Source: Haliscomenobacter sp038240665 (lineage in GTDB: Bacteria; Bacteroidota; Bacteroidia; Chitinophagales; Saprospiraceae). Taken from it: DNA of 14,521 nt. The stretch lies in the NCBI GenBank assembly GCA_038240665.1, contig JBBRGN010000107.1:1-14521 (forward strand), in the 5' to 3' direction. Numbering within the stretch: position 1 is the stretch's first letter; each line of letters opens with the position of its first letter. Below, in pieces: positions 6,737-14,424 of the stretch. A model generated the notes under the pieces. It ran no database searches and was not told where the DNA came from. It saw only the letters and a list, made by a program, of their open reading frames with translations. The position numbers were made by a program, and so were the translations under genes.

Positions 6737-8485
6737 ATGGCCGGACATTCGGACATTCACCCCATTACACGTTTTTGGGAACTCCTACAATTGGATCGTA
6801 AAGATATCTTCTATATTTACCTCAACTCTATTTTCGCTGGATTGATTGGCTTGGTGTTACCATTGGGTGTTCAGGCCATCATTGGGATGATCGCAGGGGG
6901 GGGTTTTTCTACCTCCTTGGTAATATTAATTTCCGTGGTAACCATCGGAACGGCGCTTTCTGGTATTCTGAAAATCATGCAGATATCGATTACGGAAACC
7001 CTTCAGCGGCGCATTTTTGTTCGGAGTTCTTTTGATTTTTCCTACCGACTACCCCGATTAAAATTAGATGCTACCACCAAGGATTATTTACCTGAATTGG
7101 TCAATCGCTTTTTTGACACGCAGAATGTGCAAAAAGGGATGCCCAAAATCTTGATTGACTTCTCAGAAGCTTTGTTCAACATTATTTTTGGAATAATCCT
7201 TATCTCTTTTTACCACCCATTTTTTGCTTTTTTTGGTTTGTTTTTGGTGCTGGCTCTGTTTTTAGTATATCGGGTATCAGGGACTATTGGATTGCAAACC
7301 AGTTTAGCAGAATCCAAATACAAATATGAAGTTGCTCACTGGTTGGAAGAAATTGCTCGCTCTTTGCCTTCCTTCAAGATGGCAGGTTATACTCCTTATC
7401 CTTTGCGTCGAACTGACGAATTGGTATCCAAATATCTAGACCATAGAGGCGCGCATTTTAGAGTTTTAAAATTTCAATACGGCGTCATAGTTGCGTTCAA
7501 GGTAGTGTTCACCGCCGCCTTGATGGCTCTGGGGAGTATTTTGGTACTAGACAATCAGATCAACATTGGAGAGTTTGTGGCCGCTGAAATCGTAGTGATC
7601 TTAGTAATCGGATCTACGGAAAAAGTAATCATGGCGATGGATACCATTTATGATGTACTCACTGCGCTTGACAAACTGGGGATCGTGACCGATCTGCCCA
7701 TTGAAAAAGAAAATGGATTGCGTTTTGACCGCATGGATACAGGCCAGGCGATCAAAATACAAGCGGATAACCTGAGTTTCCAATTTGCAGGAACAGCCCT
7801 TCCTGTCGTCAAAAATGTCACTTTAGAAATCAATTCTGGTCAACGGGTATGCATTTCTGGCGCTCAAAGTGGTGGTAAATCTACCTTGTTGCATTTGTTA
7901 GCGGGTATGTATAGTGATTTTGAGGGAACCATAAGTTACAATGGCTTCCCCATCAAAAGCCTGGATTTGTGTAGTTTGCGTGGCCATATTGGAGAATACC
8001 TCAGTGATGTTGCCATTTTCCGGGGGACTATTTTAGAAAACATTACCCTCGGAAACCCTGAATTGCCACTAGCAAATGTAGTACAGATCGCGGAAGAACT
8101 TGGCGTTGCCGAATACATCCGCAACTTACCAGAAGGTTATCAAACCCAATTAATCCCGGAAGGTCGAAATCTACCACGTACGGTACGCACTAAAATTATC
8201 CTCGCTCGGGCTGTTGTGGATCGTCCTCGGCTTTTAGTGGTTGAAGATTTTTTCGAACAGCTAGAATTCAAAGACACGGCTTTCATCGCCAATTTTTTGA
8301 CCCGAAAAGATCAACCCTGGACCCTCATCACGGTTTCAAATGATTCTGTTCTAGCAAGTAAATGCGATCGCTTACTTTTTTTGCAAGATGGCGAAATTGT
8401 AGCTGATGGCACTTGGGGGTCGCTGTACAAAGACCCCTTATTTGATCAAGTATTTGGCGCAAAACAAAACAAGTCCCCAATTTAA
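6737..8485 (+). CDS. ABC exporter, fused membrane and ATPase domains, with degenerate ATPase motifs
   Basis: This is a 582-residue half-transporter. About six membrane helices fall at roughly 23-49, 57-80, 141-160, 161-181, 246-270 and 276-298, followed by an ATP-binding domain from about 340. It lacks an N-terminal C39 peptidase. Walker A is intact as a P-loop (GAQSGGKS, K381). Other motifs deviate: S423 stands where the Q-loop Gln belongs, LPRTV (479-483) replaces LSGGQ, the Walker B end reads LLVVED (E503-D504) instead of DE, and N535 in TVSND takes the H-loop His place. Residues around them (GTILENITLG, IILARAVVDRPRLL, DGEIVADG) align well with exporters, so this is not a frameshift. I recall Bacteroidota relatives with similar changes. 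A TTG at 6665 would add 24 residues. I prefer the ATG, after which family-like sequence (ITRFWELLQLDRKD) begins. HlyD and TolC genes follow in the same operon. Confidence 0.88.
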   Translation: MAGHSDIHPITRFWELLQLDRKDIFYIYLNSIFAGLIGLVLPLGVQAIIGMIAGGGFSTSLVILISVVTIGTALSGILKIMQISITETLQRRIFVRSSFDFSYRLPRLKLDATTKDYLPELVNRFFDTQNVQKGMPKILIDFSEALFNIIFGIILISFYHPFFAFFGLFLVLALFLVYRVSGTIGLQTSLAESKYKYEVAHWLEEIARSLPSFKMAGYTPYPLRRTDELVSKYLDHRGAHFRVLKFQYGVIVAFKVVFTAALMALGSILVLDNQINIGEFVAAEIVVILVIGSTEKVIMAMDTIYDVLTALDKLGIVTDLPIEKENGLRFDRMDTGQAIKIQADNLSFQFAGTALPVVKNVTLEINSGQRVCISGAQSGGKSTLLHLLAGMYSDFEGTISYNGFPIKSLDLCSLRGHIGEYLSDVAIFRGTILENITLGNPELPLANVVQIAEELGVAEYIRNLPEGYQTQLIPEGRNLPRTVRTKIILARAVVDRPRLLVVEDFFEQLEFKDTAFIANFLTRKDQPWTLITVSNDSVLASKCDRLLFLQDGEIVADGTWGSLYKDPLFDQVFGAKQNKSPI

Positions 8486-8500
8486 AAAGTAGAACCCAAC

Positions 8501-9877
8501 ATGCTCAATATTTCCAATGAATCGATTCAAAAAAGTTTGCCAGAGGAAAATTTTAAATCCTTTGAAAAAACGAGTATTTCTAAATCAAGCAGGGACTTTA
8601 CCCGCTGGTTAGGAGCTACCTTGCTCCTTATTTTAATTTTTTTGTTTCTTCCTTGGACGCAAAACATCCAGTCCAAAGGCAAAGTGACCACCTTGCGACC
8701 AGAACAACGACCGCAAACCATCCAATCTACTATTGAAGGGCGTATTGAAAAATGGTATGTCCGCGAAGGTGATACCGTTCGGCGCGGAGACACCATTGTG
8801 TGGCTATCGGAAATCAAAACGGATTATTTTGATCCCCAAATTGTGGAAAGAACCCAGCAACAGGCCGATGCTAAAAGTTCATCGGTCGCCGCTTATAGCG
8901 ATAAAGTGACCGCACTGAGCGCTCAAATAACCGCATTGGAAAATGAGCTGGTTCAGAAAAATACGCAACTAAAAAACAAAATTCGACAATCGCGACTCAA
9001 GATCATTTCCGATAGCATTGATTATCGCCGCGCGGTTCAAGATGATTCTATCGCCCATATTCAGCTGCGCCGTACGGAGCAATTGAAAAAAGAAGGCATT
9101 AAATCACAGGCGGATATAGAAGATAAAAAATTTAAAACCCAAGAGACTAGAGCTAAAGTAGTGGCCACTCAAAATAAGCTGGAGCAAAGCCGTCAAGATC
9201 TCCTCATCGCGCGAGCAGAATTACAAGCTGTTGCCGCTGAAAATGCCCAAAAAATTGCCAAAGCACAATCCGATATTGCCAGTACGCAATCGGATAAGTT
9301 CGGCGCGGTAGCCGACGTCAGCAAACTCAATATCCAAGCTGCCAATTATCAACAACGCCAAAACCTTTATTTCACCCTCGCCCCTCAGGATGGCATCATT
9401 ACCAAAGTAGCTACTCCTGGTATTGGTGAAAACATCAAAGAAGGAGAGTCCATCGTTAGCATCATGCCCAAGCAATACGACTTAGCGGTAGAGATGTATG
9501 TAAAACCGATTGATTTTCCCTTGATCTCCCTCCACCAGCGGGTATTTTTTCTATTTGATGGCTGGCCTTCGATCGTTTTTTCGGGTTGGCCGGGTTATTC
9601 TTTTGGTACTTTCTATGGGGAGGTTTGGGCAATCGATAATGTGATCAGCGACAATGGGGAATACCGCATTTTGGTAAAACCCGCCGGTTCCAAGTCTTGG
9701 CCCACAGCCTTGCGCCCTGGATCAGGCGCACAGGGCATCGCTTTGCTAAAAGATGTACCGCTGTGGTATGAAGTATGGCGTAAACTCAATGGTTTCCCTG
9801 CCGAATATTATCAGTCAAAAGAAGGCAAAACGGAAGAAATTCCCAAAATGAAAGCCCCCATAAAATCTTTAAAATGA
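8501..9877 (+). CDS. HlyD-family periplasmic adaptor (membrane fusion protein)
   Basis: This 458-residue protein links the inner-membrane exporter to the outer-membrane channel. It has a short cytoplasmic N-terminus, one membrane helix (about 36-51, ending LFLPWTQNIQ), and the first half of a split biotinyl-lipoyl domain (STIEGRIEKWYVREGDTV, 76-93). A long coiled-coil hairpin (about 110-290, rich in Gln, Lys and Ala) follows. The second lipoyl half comes next (LAPQDGIITKVATPGIGENI, 293-312), then beta-barrel and membrane-proximal regions to about 420. Near the end is an aromatic segment, VPLWYEVWRKLNGFPAEYY (419-437), which I associate with a Bacteroidota-specific branch. It starts 15 bases after the ABC gene, and its TGA overlaps the next ATG (ATGA). 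The domain order is that of type I secretion or efflux adaptors. The cargo is unknown. Confidence 0.92.
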   Translation: MLNISNESIQKSLPEENFKSFEKTSISKSSRDFTRWLGATLLLILIFLFLPWTQNIQSKGKVTTLRPEQRPQTIQSTIEGRIEKWYVREGDTVRRGDTIVWLSEIKTDYFDPQIVERTQQQADAKSSSVAAYSDKVTALSAQITALENELVQKNTQLKNKIRQSRLKIISDSIDYRRAVQDDSIAHIQLRRTEQLKKEGIKSQADIEDKKFKTQETRAKVVATQNKLEQSRQDLLIARAELQAVAAENAQKIAKAQSDIASTQSDKFGAVADVSKLNIQAANYQQRQNLYFTLAPQDGIITKVATPGIGENIKEGESIVSIMPKQYDLAVEMYVKPIDFPLISLHQRVFFLFDGWPSIVFSGWPGYSFGTFYGEVWAIDNVISDNGEYRILVKPAGSKSWPTALRPGSGAQGIALLKDVPLWYEVWRKLNGFPAEYYQSKEGKTEEIPKMKAPIKSLK

Positions 9878-11328
9878 TGAAACCTACTGGGTTGATTGTT
9901 CTATTGATCATTTTTTTGCCTTTGCTGACGAATGCTCAGTCGCAGGTACTTGATTCAGCTTACTCCATTTTATCTCTAAGGACGTATCTGAGCGAAATAA
10001 TTGCAGAAAATCCTTCTGCACGGAACGCCGATTTGTTGTCGTCGCAGGCAGCAGCGCAAATCCTCGGTACACGTGGGGCTTTTGATCCAAAATTGTACTC
10101 CGATTGGGAGCAAAAAAACTTTGGCGGATCCAATTACTATACCCTCAGCGAATCGGGAGTAAAAGTAAAAGCGCAGTGGGGGATGGAATTCAAAGCGGCT
10201 TATCAAATTGCCCGCGGCTCTTTTTTGGATCCTGCAACGGTGCTCGGCGGAGGAAGTCAATCCATTTTAGGATTTACACTCCCTTTGCTGAATGGATTAA
10301 CCTTTGACGCCAATCGAGCAGGTTTGCGGCTGGCTTTGTTGGATCGCGACGGCTTAGTTGCCGAAAGACGGTTGCAACTCAATGATCTGTTGTACCAGTC
10401 AGGAATTGCTTACCTCAATTGGTCAGTTGCTTTCCAACAACTTCGGGTTACGGAACAAGCTTTGCAAGCCGCATTGATCCGATTCAAAAGCATCCGAGAA
10501 AGTTACTTTCAGGGGGATAAGCCAGGAGTGGATACCCTTGAAACCTACATTTTGTACCAAACCCGGGTGCTGGACATCAACGAAGCCCAATTGGCATTTC
10601 AAAATGCGGTGTTGGGTGTACAAGCTTTGCAATGGCGTGCAGGTCGATCTAGCATCAACGATTTTCAGTGGAATTATCGACCAGAAACCGTCTACCAAGC
10701 TGTCCCTTTGGCGGCTTTGCCTTTGGATTCTTTTGTCCAGCGTCTAGACTTGATCAACCCAGAATTGCGAAACCTGGTTATAAATTTACAACAATTACAG
10801 GTGGAAAAACGGCTGGCAGTGGAGCAATTTAAGCCGCGTTTGGATGTATCCTACAATCTACTAGGGCGGGGTTTTAATCCCAATGTACCAGAAGGGAGTA
10901 AACAGCCGCCAGGGATTTTTCAATCGCCTTTGCAGAATTACAAATGGGGGGTCAATTTTTCCTTCCCTTTGCTTTTGCGAAAAGAACGCGGCAAGGCGCA
11001 ATTGGTGGACATCAAACAGCAAATGGTACAAAACAAGTTGTCACAAAAAAAGGTAGACATCGAGAATAAAGTCCGGAACTACTACAACCAATTGGAAAAC
11101 GCCCGCAAACAAGTCGACTTATCTTCCTCTATTGTCAACAATACCAATGGATTGCTAAGGGCTGAGTTGCGCAAATTTGAATTAGGTGAGAGTTCCATTT
11201 TTTTGATCAATACGCGGGAGCAAAAGCTTTTTGAAACCCAGTTGAAACTGATCAAAACGCAGGGAGAATACGGTAAAAGCCTCCTGGCGGTTTACTGGGC
11301 TGCTGGGCGATTGTTTGGTGCGTTTTGA
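9874..11328 (+). CDS. TolC-family outer membrane channel
   Basis: This is a 484-residue outer-membrane efflux protein. A signal peptide (hydrophobic LIVLLIIFLPLLTNA, likely cut after A21) is followed by a mature N-terminus beginning QSQ. The body shows the TolC pattern of two repeated halves of long periplasmic helices and outer-membrane strands. Recognisable parts are the N-terminal helix ending in NPSARNADLLSSQAAAQIL, the DPKLYSDWEQKNFGGSNYY strand region, and in the second half NPELRNLVINLQQLQVEK with FSFPLLLRKERGKAQ and ENKVRNYYNQLENARKQVDL. The C-terminus, FELGESSIFLINTREQKL and onward, is typical of outer-membrane efflux proteins. The ATG overlaps the HlyD stop by four bases (ATGA), so it is translationally coupled as the third gene of the exporter operon. 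It is expected to form a trimer in the outer membrane. Confidence 0.92.
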   Translation: MMKPTGLIVLLIIFLPLLTNAQSQVLDSAYSILSLRTYLSEIIAENPSARNADLLSSQAAAQILGTRGAFDPKLYSDWEQKNFGGSNYYTLSESGVKVKAQWGMEFKAAYQIARGSFLDPATVLGGGSQSILGFTLPLLNGLTFDANRAGLRLALLDRDGLVAERRLQLNDLLYQSGIAYLNWSVAFQQLRVTEQALQAALIRFKSIRESYFQGDKPGVDTLETYILYQTRVLDINEAQLAFQNAVLGVQALQWRAGRSSINDFQWNYRPETVYQAVPLAALPLDSFVQRLDLINPELRNLVINLQQLQVEKRLAVEQFKPRLDVSYNLLGRGFNPNVPEGSKQPPGIFQSPLQNYKWGVNFSFPLLLRKERGKAQLVDIKQQMVQNKLSQKKVDIENKVRNYYNQLENARKQVDLSSSIVNNTNGLLRAELRKFELGESSIFLINTREQKLFETQLKLIKTQGEYGKSLLAVYWAAGRLFGAF

Positions 11329-11334
11329 GCATTT

Positions 11335-11367
11335 TTTGTCGAACATTCTATTTTACTGCTAATTTTA
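11335..11367 (+). promoter_or_regulatory. Promoter-like boxes before the PLP enzyme gene
   Basis: TTTG at 11335-11338 and TAATTTTA at 11360-11367 (one mismatch to TAnnTTTG) are separated by 21 bases, close to the spacing of Bacteroidota promoters. The predicted start near 11374 leaves about 28 bases to the ATG at 11402. This supports separate transcription of the PLP enzyme, although read-through from the exporter operon is possible since no clear terminator lies in the 73-base gap. Confidence 0.4.
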
Positions 11368-11401
11368 TGTGCTTTACTGATCAGCATAAAAATTGCACAA
11401 A

Positions 11402-12565
11402 ATGGAACTGTCCTATATCATCAACGAACTAGGTGAAGATCGCGAAAATTATTTCAATGCCATCGCGCCTCCAATTATCCAGACCAGCAACTTCAAAGTA
11501 AACAAGGTTGACGAACTGCGCGGCTTGTTTGAAGATGAATACAGCGGATACCTCTACAGCCGCGGACTCAATCCCACCGTGGATATTTTACGCCAAAAAT
11601 TAGCAGCCCTCGATGGCGCAGAGGACGCCCTGGTATTCAATAGTGGTTCCTCGGCGATTTTTGCTTCCGTTTTTTCCAATGTGCAAAGCGGTGACCACAT
11701 CGTAAGTGTCGAAAAACCCTATACTTGGGCTTATCGGTTGTTTGAAAATATTTTGCCTCGATTCCAGGTGAGTACAACTTATGTAGATGGAACGCGTATT
11801 GAAAATTTTGCCGCCGCTATTCGTCCCAATACCAAGATCATCTATTTGGAAAGCCCAGGAAGCTGGAATTTTTCCTTGCAGGATTTGGCAGCGGTAGCCA
11901 CTTTGGCCAATCAACATGGCATCATCACCATTTGTGATAACAGTTATTGTTCGCCGCTTTATCAACAGCCCATCGCGTTGGGTATTGACCTGGTGCTGCA
12001 AAGCGCCACCAAATACCTCGGCGGACATAGCGATGTGGTAGCCGGCGTCCTCAGCGGGAAACGCACCATGATGAAAAAAATCTTTGATAGCGAATACAAC
12101 AATGTCGGCAGCGGCATACAACCTTTTAATGCTTGGTTGCTCATTCGAGGCTTGCGGACCTTACCAGCAAGATTGACGCAGATCACCGCTAGCACCCGCA
12201 AGGTGGTTGATTTTTTAAAAAGGCACCCCAAAATTGAGCGGGTTATTTTTCCATTTGACGAAACATTCCCGCAGTATGATTTAGCCAAAAAACAAATGAC
12301 CGGCGCTTGCGGGCTATTGAGTTTTTATGTAAAAGCGGAATCCCGCCAGGCTATTGTCAATTTTACCGAAGGCCTGCAACACATCATGATGGCTGTGAGC
12401 TGGGGCGGACACGAAAGTTTGATTATACCAGGTTGCGCTAGTCTGAAAAACGAAGATTTTGACCCCAAAAACCCAGATCATCGGATAGTACGGTTATACA
12501 TTGGCTTAGAGGACGCCGAGTATATCATTCAAGATTTATTACAAGCTTTGGAGATGATTGGGTGA
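11402..12565 (+). CDS. Cys/Met metabolism PLP-dependent enzyme, cystathionine beta-lyase-like
   Basis: This 387-residue cytosolic enzyme belongs to the trans-sulfuration family (fold-type I PLP enzymes). The PLP-binding lysine is K204 in LQSATKYLGGHSD, D179 in ICDNSYCSPLYQQP would contact the pyridine nitrogen, and Y52/R54 in LYSRGLNPT bind phosphate from the partner subunit. FNSGSSAI (79-86) is the phosphate-binding loop, and R364 in HRIVRLYIGLED would hold the substrate carboxylate. The motif SWGGHESLI (333-341) is closest to MetC-type cystathionine beta-lyases, which cleave cystathionine to homocysteine, pyruvate and ammonia. The usual YGG/YGP active-site motif appears as YTW (107-109). 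Methionine gamma-lyase, cystathionine gamma-lyase or gamma-synthase activity therefore cannot be excluded. A TTG at 11393 would add three residues; the ATG is preferred. It has its own promoter-like boxes. Confidence 0.88.
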   Translation: MELSYIINELGEDRENYFNAIAPPIIQTSNFKVNKVDELRGLFEDEYSGYLYSRGLNPTVDILRQKLAALDGAEDALVFNSGSSAIFASVFSNVQSGDHIVSVEKPYTWAYRLFENILPRFQVSTTYVDGTRIENFAAAIRPNTKIIYLESPGSWNFSLQDLAAVATLANQHGIITICDNSYCSPLYQQPIALGIDLVLQSATKYLGGHSDVVAGVLSGKRTMMKKIFDSEYNNVGSGIQPFNAWLLIRGLRTLPARLTQITASTRKVVDFLKRHPKIERVIFPFDETFPQYDLAKKQMTGACGLLSFYVKAESRQAIVNFTEGLQHIMMAVSWGGHESLIIPGCASLKNEDFDPKNPDHRIVRLYIGLEDAEYIIQDLLQALEMIG

Positions 12566-12593
12566 AAAAAGAAAATTCCTTATCTTGTTCTAG

Positions 12594-12610
12594 TCCTACA
12601 AAAAGTAGGA
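12594..12610 (+). terminator. Weak hairpin after the PLP enzyme gene
   Basis: TCCTAC and GTAGGA form a 6-base stem around an AAAAA loop, 28 bases after the stop codon. There is no following T-run, so it is at best a weak or factor-assisted terminator. The rest of the 156-base gap shows only a poor -7-like TAATGTTG at 12684-12691. Confidence 0.25.
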
Positions 12611-12721
12611 TCGAATTCAAAACACTTTTAAGTAGAGCACAATATTAAAGGATGGAAAAAGAGACCTTCAAAAACCATTGATTTAATGTTGTAAGTTACT
12701 CAACACCAAAACTCTAACACC

Positions 12722-13201
12722 ATGTTTGAAGATCCAATTCTCGACGCACCCCTTGATTCCATTTCTGATCAAGATGTAGTCATGTCCAGCGAAATTAAAG
12801 GTTACCTCCATGAAACCGGCAAGTGGGGAAAATTCCTTGCGGTTGTTGGCTTTGTATTTACTGGTTTAGTTTGCTTAGGCGCGGTAACCTTTGGCTTATT
12901 TGCTGGTGTCTTGGGAAGTATGGTGCCAATGGCTACCGAAGCCTATGTAGGCCTGGTAGGCTTAGGAATAGCCTTCCTTTACTTGGGCGTTGCGCTATTG
13001 TACTTTTTTCCTTCTTGGTATTTGTACCGTTTTTCTACCAATATGATGGCAGCAGTTAGGAACGATAACGTTGAAAATTTTACAACCGGCTTTAAAAACT
13101 TAAAATCGCTGTATCGATTTTTTGGTATCATGATGCTGGTTATTTTCTGTTTGTATCCAGTTTTGTTGATTTGCTTATTCATCTTTGGGAAGTTCGCTTA
13201 A
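12722..13201 (+). CDS. Small membrane protein, DUF5362-like
   Basis: This is a 159-residue protein with an acidic cytoplasmic N-terminus, a conserved-looking helix leading into the membrane (EIKGYLHETGKWGKFLAVVG, 24-43), and three hydrophobic segments at about 36-62, 75-97 and 134-156. Between the second and third segments is a cytosolic-looking loop with FSTNMMAAVRNDNVENFTTG (104-123) and NLKSLYRFFGI. This layout (an LxExGKWxKFL entry and an LKxxYRFxGI third helix) matches my recollection of DUF5362, a family of unknown function common in Bacteroidota. No catalytic motif is seen. The ATG at 12722 is the first in frame. It appears monocistronic, between a 156-base upstream gap and a strong terminator starting 26 bases after the stop. 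Confidence 0.82.
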   Translation: MFEDPILDAPLDSISDQDVVMSSEIKGYLHETGKWGKFLAVVGFVFTGLVCLGAVTFGLFAGVLGSMVPMATEAYVGLVGLGIAFLYLGVALLYFFPSWYLYRFSTNMMAAVRNDNVENFTTGFKNLKSLYRFFGIMMLVIFCLYPVLLICLFIFGKFA

Positions 13202-13227
13202 CTAAATTAACATTAAAAGCTCTCTTT

Positions 13228-13289
13228 AAAGGGTTACAAAAGTAGCGAAATCAAGAAGGTCAATTTTTGTAACCCTTTTTTGTTTTTTC
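13228..13289 (+). terminator. Intrinsic terminator after the DUF5362-like gene
   Basis: A perfect 14-base stem, AAAGGGTTACAAAA (13228-13241) with TTTTGTAACCCTTT (13265-13278), is followed by a T-rich run to about 13289. The 23-base loop is longer than usual. It separates the small membrane protein from uvrC. Confidence 0.8.
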
Positions 13290-13318
13290 TGAACCCTTTC
13301 CTTAGGGGAGTTATTTTC

Positions 13319-13350
13319 TTTGATCTTTCTCAACGCATCTTCTATCTTTA
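13319..13350 (+). promoter_or_regulatory. Promoter-like boxes for uvrC
   Basis: TTTG (13319-13322) and TATCTTTA (13343-13350, one mismatch to TAnnTTTG) are separated by 20 bases, matching Bacteroidota promoter geometry. The predicted start near 13357 lies about 18 bases before the uvrC ATG. It sits just after the terminator, so uvrC is probably a separate transcription unit. Confidence 0.5.
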
Positions 13351-13374
13351 GCGGTACAATTTGCATGACCGAGC

Positions 13375-14424
13375 ATGACTACTGAGGATTATAAAATCAT
13401 TGCTGATACACTTCCCAAATCGCCCGGAGTCTATCGGTTTATAGATGAGCGCGATGTCATCTTGTACGTAGGCAAGGCGAAGAACTTGCGCAATCGGGTG
13501 TCTTCTTATTTTGGGGAGCGCCGGGATCGCCTTTTTCGTACCCGCATCATGGTGAAAAATGCTGTCCGCATCGAGTTTACCATCGTTGATACGGAAACGG
13601 ACGCTTTGCTGCTCGAAAGTGCCCTCATCAAGCAATACTTCCCTCGTTACAATGTAATGCTGAAGGACGACAAGTCCTATTCTTATATCTGCATCAAAAA
13701 AGAGCGTTTCCCCAGGGTAATCATCACCCGGAATGTGATTCGGGATGGATCCACTTATTTTGGGCCCTATACTTCTAAAGCACGCTTGCGCATCATCCTC
13801 GACCTGATCAAACAACTGTTCCCATTGCGGAATTGCACCCTCCACCTTTCGGAAGAAAACATCAAAGCTGGTAAATTCAAGGTCTGCCTGGAGTACCACA
13901 TCAAAAACTGTATGGGGCCCTGCGAAATGCAGGAAGACGAGGAAAGCTACAATGCTAAAATTGAACAGATCAAAAACATCCTTCGGGGGCATTTTTCTGC
14001 GGTGATCCAGCATTTCAAAGGGCAGATGCAGCAATTTGCTCAGAATTTGGAGTTTGAGAAAGCCCAGTCCATCAAAACCCGACTGGAAGCATTTGAAGAC
14101 TACCAAGCCAAGTCGACCATCGTGAGTCCAACCATCCGCGATGTTGATGTTTTTTCCATAGTCAAAGAAGAAAAAGAAGCATACATCAACTACCTGCGGG
14201 TGGTCAATGGGGCAATCATTCATACCCATACCCAAGAGTTGATTCTCAATTTAGAGGAAGAAGAAGAAAGTGATTTATTGTCCTACGTTATCCCTTTGAT
14301 CCGCGAGCGTTTCAACAGCATTGCGCCTGAAATCATCGTGCCTTTTGAGGTGATTTTACCGGAAAAAGAACTGCAAATCACGATTCCAAAAATTGGCGAT
14401 AAAAAGAAATTCCTAGACATTTAG
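13375..14424 (+). CDS. uvrC: UvrABC excinuclease subunit C, N-terminal part up to an early in-frame stop
   Basis: UvrC makes the two incisions around a lesion in nucleotide excision repair. The open frame encodes 349 residues, against roughly 600 for the family. Residues 14-95 form the GIY-YIG nuclease for the 3' incision: GVYRF (18-22), LYVGKAKNLRNRV (30-42, with R39) and the catalytic-type glutamate E81 in LLLESALIKQYFPRYN. Four cysteines at 154, 171, 179 and 183 (ending KNCMGPC) match the conserved UvrC cysteine cluster, reported to bind an iron-sulfur cluster in E. coli. A UVR helix pair (about 213-245, NLEFEKAQSIKTRLEAFEDY) would bind UvrB. The protein ends at ITIPKIGDKKKFLDI, just before the RNase H-like 5'-incision domain and helix-hairpin-helix region. 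UvrC-like sequence continues in the same frame after the TAG. A product ending here would lack 5' incision. Confidence 0.88.
   Translation: MTTEDYKIIADTLPKSPGVYRFIDERDVILYVGKAKNLRNRVSSYFGERRDRLFRTRIMVKNAVRIEFTIVDTETDALLLESALIKQYFPRYNVMLKDDKSYSYICIKKERFPRVIITRNVIRDGSTYFGPYTSKARLRIILDLIKQLFPLRNCTLHLSEENIKAGKFKVCLEYHIKNCMGPCEMQEDEESYNAKIEQIKNILRGHFSAVIQHFKGQMQQFAQNLEFEKAQSIKTRLEAFEDYQAKSTIVSPTIRDVDVFSIVKEEKEAYINYLRVVNGAIIHTHTQELILNLEEEEESDLLSYVIPLIRERFNSIAPEIIVPFEVILPEKELQITIPKIGDKKKFLDI

Noticed and set aside
11600..12121. Minus-strand open frame of 173 codons opposite the PLP enzyme
   Set aside because: The PLP enzyme on the plus strand has all its catalytic residues across this range. The antisense translation has no domain-like pattern and no start context.
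12594..12610. Short direct or inverted repeats as a CRISPR or transposon end
   Set aside because: There is a single hairpin with a 6-base stem, no periodic repeats, no target duplication and no transposase anywhere in the window.
13348..14235. Long minus-strand open frame (295 codons) opposite uvrC
   Set aside because: The plus strand encodes unmistakable UvrC with its motifs in order. The antisense translation is rich in Phe, Asp and His, has no recognised motif, and is a by-product of the coding bias of the plus-strand gene.
13375..14424. The 349-residue uvrC frame as a natural Cho-type short nuclease
   Set aside because: Cho proteins lack the UVR segment, whereas this frame has one and UvrC-like sequence continues in frame past the stops. 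An interrupted full-length uvrC explains it better.
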